Source: Variovorax paradoxus (GTDB lineage: Bacteria > Pseudomonadota > Gammaproteobacteria > Burkholderiales > Burkholderiaceae_C). Taken from it: a DNA stretch of 64,000 nt. Shown here piece after piece: positions 61,429 to 64,000 of this stretch; within the stretch, counting starts at the first letter, position 1, and each line of letters begins with the position of its first letter. The notes under the pieces were generated by a model. The model was given only the letters and a program-made list of their open reading frames with translations, was not told the DNA's origin and made no database searches. Both the position numbers and the translations under genes were made by a program. The stretch spans positions 2,542,001 through 2,606,000 of the forward strand of contig CP063166.1 of assembly GCA_016806145.1 (NCBI GenBank), in the 5' to 3' direction.

Positions 61429-62257
61429 GAGCGTGTTCCTGCTGCGGTCGTGCGGCGGCGTCGAGCCAGCGCCTGGCCGTGGTGTACGCCAGTTCGGCGC
61501 GCCTTGCCATGCCGAGGTGATGGCGGCGCACGGCCGAGGGTGCCTCGATCGACAGCACGGCGTCGGGCGCCACTGCATCGAGCACCTCGGCCAGCGGCAG
61601 CGCGCCTTCGCCCGGCAGCAGGCGGTGCGCGCGCGCTTCCTCGCCGAGCGACAGTGCCGGATGGCGCCGCGCGGGCGCATCGTTGAACTGCGCCCAGCCG
61701 CGCGCGATTCCCGGCGTGCGCGCGATGCGATCGGCCGCCGCGCCGCTGCGAAAGAAGTGCAGCGTGTCGACCAGCACATGCACGTTCGATCGCCCGGTCT
61801 CGCGCACCAGCCGCAGCGCGGCATCGAGCGTGGGCACGGCCGTGTAGACCATGAACTCGAGCCCGAGCGAGAGGCCATGCGCGCCCGCGATCTCGCCGAG
61901 CGCCGCGAGGTGGGCGGCGGCGCGCGCGTGATCGTCGTCGTCGCCGTTCACCACCAGCCAGCGCGCGCCCAGCGACGCCGCCACCGACAGCATCGGCTCG
62001 AAGCGCCGCGCCTCGAAGCCGGCCGACAGCCGTACCACCTCGACGTCGTGCACCTTCACGTCCAGCGCGCTCATCAGCGAGCGCGTCTCGGCCAGCATCG
62101 GCGAGCCCTCGTGCATCGGATGCGGCGCCTCGCCCGGCCGGGCCGGATGCAGGCGCAGGCCGACCGAGCGGAAGCCCGCCTCGCCGGCCGCGCGCACCAG
62201 CTCGGGTGGCGTGGCGTCGATCAAGCTCAGGTGCGCGAGCGACAGCGTGCGGCCCAC
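61415..62257 (-). CDS. Sugar phosphate isomerase/epimerase-type TIM-barrel protein
   Basis: 280 residues from GTG 62257, which shares its first base with the TAG of the upstream gene. Xylose-isomerase-like barrel: SLAHLSLIDATPPELVRAAGEAGF, then LGLEFMVYTAVPTLDAALRLV with a metal Glu, HVLVDTLHFFRSG with Asp/His ligands and VLSIEAPSAV at the end. Such proteins in catabolic operons isomerise or dehydrate keto acids, for example dehydroshikimate dehydratases. Its stop lies inside the AroE-like gene (14-base overlap). Confidence 0.83.
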   Translation of the reverse strand: MGRTLSLAHLSLIDATPPELVRAAGEAGFRSVGLRLHPARPGEAPHPMHEGSPMLAETRSLMSALDVKVHDVEVVRLSAGFEARRFEPMLSVAASLGARWLVVNGDDDDHARAAAHLAALGEIAGAHGLSLGLEFMVYTAVPTLDAALRLVRETGRSNVHVLVDTLHFFRSGAAADRIARTPGIARGWAQFNDAPARRHPALSLGEEARAHRLLPGEGALPLAEVLDAVAPDAVLSIEAPSAVRRHHLGMARRAELAYTTARRWLDAAARPQQEHAHALH

Positions 62258-63675
62258 TACAGCGTCCCCTCGAGCACGGCGCCGTCGGCGATCAGCGTGC
62301 GGCGCAGGCGTGCGCGGTCCACGTCGCGCACGTCGCCGCTCCAGCCGTCGTCGAGCGCGCACAGCGCCGCCGCGGTGCCGGCCGCCTGGCCCATCGCCAT
62401 GCAGGTGCCCATCACGCGCACCGAGCTCTGCGCCTCGCGCGTGCTCGAGATGCAGCGCCCCGCCACCAGCAGCCGGCGCTGGCCGCGCGGCACCAGGCAT
62501 TCGTAGGGGATGTCGTAGGAGCCGCCCTCGGCGATGGTCTCGTGCCGGTGGCCGTCGACCGCGAGGATGTCGAGCTCGTGGCCGCCCTTGGCGATGCCGT
62601 CGGCGCGCTTGCGGCCCTGCATGATGTCGGCCTCGTCGAGCACGTGCTCGCCGAGGATGCGCCGCGTCTCGCGCACGCCGATCTTCGGCGCCACCGCCGC
62701 CAGCGCGGCCTGCTCGAAGCCCGGCACGCGCCGGCGCAGGAAGGCCAGGCCCTGCGACACCTGCGCCATCAACCGTGGCAGCGCCTCGCTCAGCGAGGCC
62801 GCGCGCGTGCCGTCCACGCCCGCGAGCTGGGTCGAGTTGATGCTGACCTCCTTGCGCGCGGTCGAGGTCGGCACGATCGCGAGCACCGAGGTCGGGTACA
62901 TCTCGCCGGCATCGATCGCCTCCTTGAGCAGGCCCTGCGTGCCGCGCAGCAGCACCTTGGGCTGGCCCTGGGCGTACAGCGCCTCGGCGCACTGGCGCGC
63001 ATCCATGCCCAGGCCCGGGTAGTCGCCGAGGCCGAAGTGCGCGGGGTTGTCGCGCACGAAGCGCAGCAGCGGCTCGGTCTCGACGCCGCACACGCGGTAG
63101 ACCAGGCTCGGCGGCTGCAGCGCGCCGGTGCCGGGCGCGCCTTTCTCGCTCGGTGCGCCCGCGGCCACGGCCACGTCGCCGTCGCCCGAGCAGTCGATCA
63201 CCACGCGCGCCGCGTACCAGGCCTCGCCGCCCTTGTGCATCAGCCGCACGCGGGTGTCGTCGCCACCGGTCTCGATGCCGCAGAAGAAGGCCTGCACGCG
63301 CAGGTGCACGCCGGCCTCGGCCACGGCCTGCATCACGGCGATCTTCATGAGCTCGGTGTCGAAACACACCAGGTGCAGCGCGCGGTAATCGAACACCGGG
63401 CCGATGTAGCCGCCCAGCGGCTTGAGCCGGTCGAGCAGCTCGGTGACCACGCCGCCCACGATCCAGTCGCCGCGCGTCGAGAGGCAGCCGAGCATCGAGA
63501 TGCCGCTGATCAGCTCGCCGCCGATCATCGGCGCCGATTCGACCAGCAGGGTGCGCGCGCCGCCGCGCGCGGCCGAGATCGCGGCCGCCACGCCGGCGCT
63601 GCCGCCGCCGATCACGATCACGTCGAAGCGGTTCTCGCCGGGGATGTCTTGTCTGTGCGTCATGCCTTCTTTCAT
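62257..63675 (-). CDS. FAD-dependent oxidoreductase (FAD_oxidored family)
   Basis: 472 residues. [24 protein letters not shown] is the FAD fold; [28 protein letters not shown] and [18 protein letters not shown] are typical of the family of flavoproteins with a C-terminal [28 protein letters not shown]. The ATG at 63675 overlaps the amidase stop (ATGA); ATG 63663 is an alternative four codons later. Substrate unknown; probably oxidises or reduces an unsaturated acid in this operon. Confidence 0.87.
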   Translation of the reverse strand: MKEGMTHRQDIPGENRFDVIVIGGGSAGVAAAISAARGGARTLLVESAPMIGGELISGISMLGCLSTRGDWIVGGVVTELLDRLKPLGGYIGPVFDYRALHLVCFDTELMKIAVMQAVAEAGVHLRVQAFFCGIETGGDDTRVRLMHKGGEAWYAARVVIDCSGDGDVAVAAGAPSEKGAPGTGALQPPSLVYRVCGVETEPLLRFVRDNPAHFGLGDYPGLGMDARQCAEALYAQGQPKVLLRGTQGLLKEAIDAGEMYPTSVLAIVPTSTARKEVSINSTQLAGVDGTRAASLSEALPRLMAQVSQGLAFLRRRVPGFEQAALAAVAPKIGVRETRRILGEHVLDEADIMQGRKRADGIAKGGHELDILAVDGHRHETIAEGGSYDIPYECLVPRGQRRLLVAGRCISSTREAQSSVRVMGTCMAMGQAAGTAAALCALDDGWSGDVRDVDRARLRRTLIADGAVLEGTL

Positions 63676-64000
63676 TGCTTGGGAGCCGGCAGCGCCGGGA
63701 AGATCGTTTCCATGCCCATCGCGATCGCGAGCAGCGCGCGGTCGCTGTTCCACAGGCCGTCGATGGCCAGGCCGATCGGCAGGCCTTCGTCGGACAGCGC
63801 GATCGGCACCGTCACGCCCGGCAGCACGGCCGTGCTGGTGGGGCCGGTGTTGGCGATGTAGGCGGCCAGCGTGCTGGTGGTGCGGCCATTGATCGTCACG
63901 CTCATCTCGGTGCCGCGGATCGGCAGCGCCGGCGCCAGCGTCACGGGATAGAGCAGGGCGTCGAGCCGGTTGCTCTCGAACGCGCCGCGCAGCAGCGCCT
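63672..64000 (-). CDS. Amidase signature family protein, C-terminal part (runs off the right edge)
   Basis: About 109 residues are visible; the frame is open to the edge. [20 protein letters not shown], then [32 protein letters not shown] and [19 protein letters not shown] match the end of amidase-signature enzymes (GatA-like). The catalytic Ser-Ser-Lys lies outside the window. It is the first visible gene of the minus-strand operon. Confidence 0.85.
   Translation of the reverse strand, partial: ALLRGAFESNRLDALLYPVTLAPALPIRGTEMSVTINGRTTSTLAAYIANTGPTSTAVLPGVTVPIALSDEGLPIGLAIDGLWNSDRALLAIAMGMETIFPALPAPKQ

Overview
The window is high-GC (about 68-70%) DNA with dense, mostly short-spaced operons. 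Gene content points to the Comamonadaceae, most likely Variovorax or a close relative: Bug/TctC binding proteins, an acetoacetyl-CoA reductase, a dmp/pox-type phenol hydroxylase and meta-cleavage operon, and GTG and TTG starts. This placement is from gene content and composition, not from a database match.

Left part (1-6844): the end of a CaiB-type CoA-transferase, a CoA-ester lyase and a Bug binding protein form one catabolic operon. A CinA-like amidase, PhbB, a CPA2 cation/proton antiporter and small unknown genes follow. Positions 6840-18676 hold a cobalamin/cobalt block: a cobalamin riboswitch, TonB receptor, PepSY protein, solo CbiM-like permease, CobW, CobN and a chlI/chlD-type gene. 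No separate cobS or cobT is present. The AAA and VWA parts of the chlI/chlD gene lie in different frames, joined by an A7 slippery heptamer and a stem-loop placed as expected for programmed -1 frameshifting. A cysS gene follows, behind a leader peptide with tandem Cys codons and a terminator. Then come a Nudix protein, a BtuF-like binding protein on the other strand, a RIO kinase and a thioesterase.

Positions 24633-32632 (minus strand) are a retron: DUF1266 protein, large HEAT/ARM-like protein, WHSWIM protein, a 224-nt msr-msd RNA with 17-nt a1/a2 repeats and a perfect 26-bp hairpin, and a reverse transcriptase with NAxxH, YADD and VTG motifs and a hydrophobic C-terminus. This matches what I remember of type XIII retrons. 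Divergent from it are a WGR-domain ATP-dependent ligase-like protein and a lipoprotein.

Positions 34332-36968 hold an NDH-2-like oxidoreductase, a cupin and an Rrf2 regulator. Positions 37098-51484 are a complete phenol degradation cluster: a DmpR-type sigma-54 activator, UAS and -24/-12 promoter, the six-subunit phenol hydroxylase, ferredoxin, catechol 2,3-dioxygenase and the whole meta pathway to pyruvate and acetyl-CoA. Two copies of a structured repeat element sit between dmpP and dmpQ; a third is at 3937-4032.

The right part (51387-58574) has a LysR regulator with divergent pcaD and assorted small genes: DUF427, SDR, GlxA-type regulator, DUF2878, azoreductase, SMR pump and HxlR regulator. 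The last 5.4 kb is one minus-strand catabolic operon of unknown substrate: amidase, FAD oxidoreductase, TIM-barrel protein, AroE-like protein, alpha/beta hydrolase and Bug binding protein. I saw no rRNA, tRNA, CRISPR array or intact insertion sequence.
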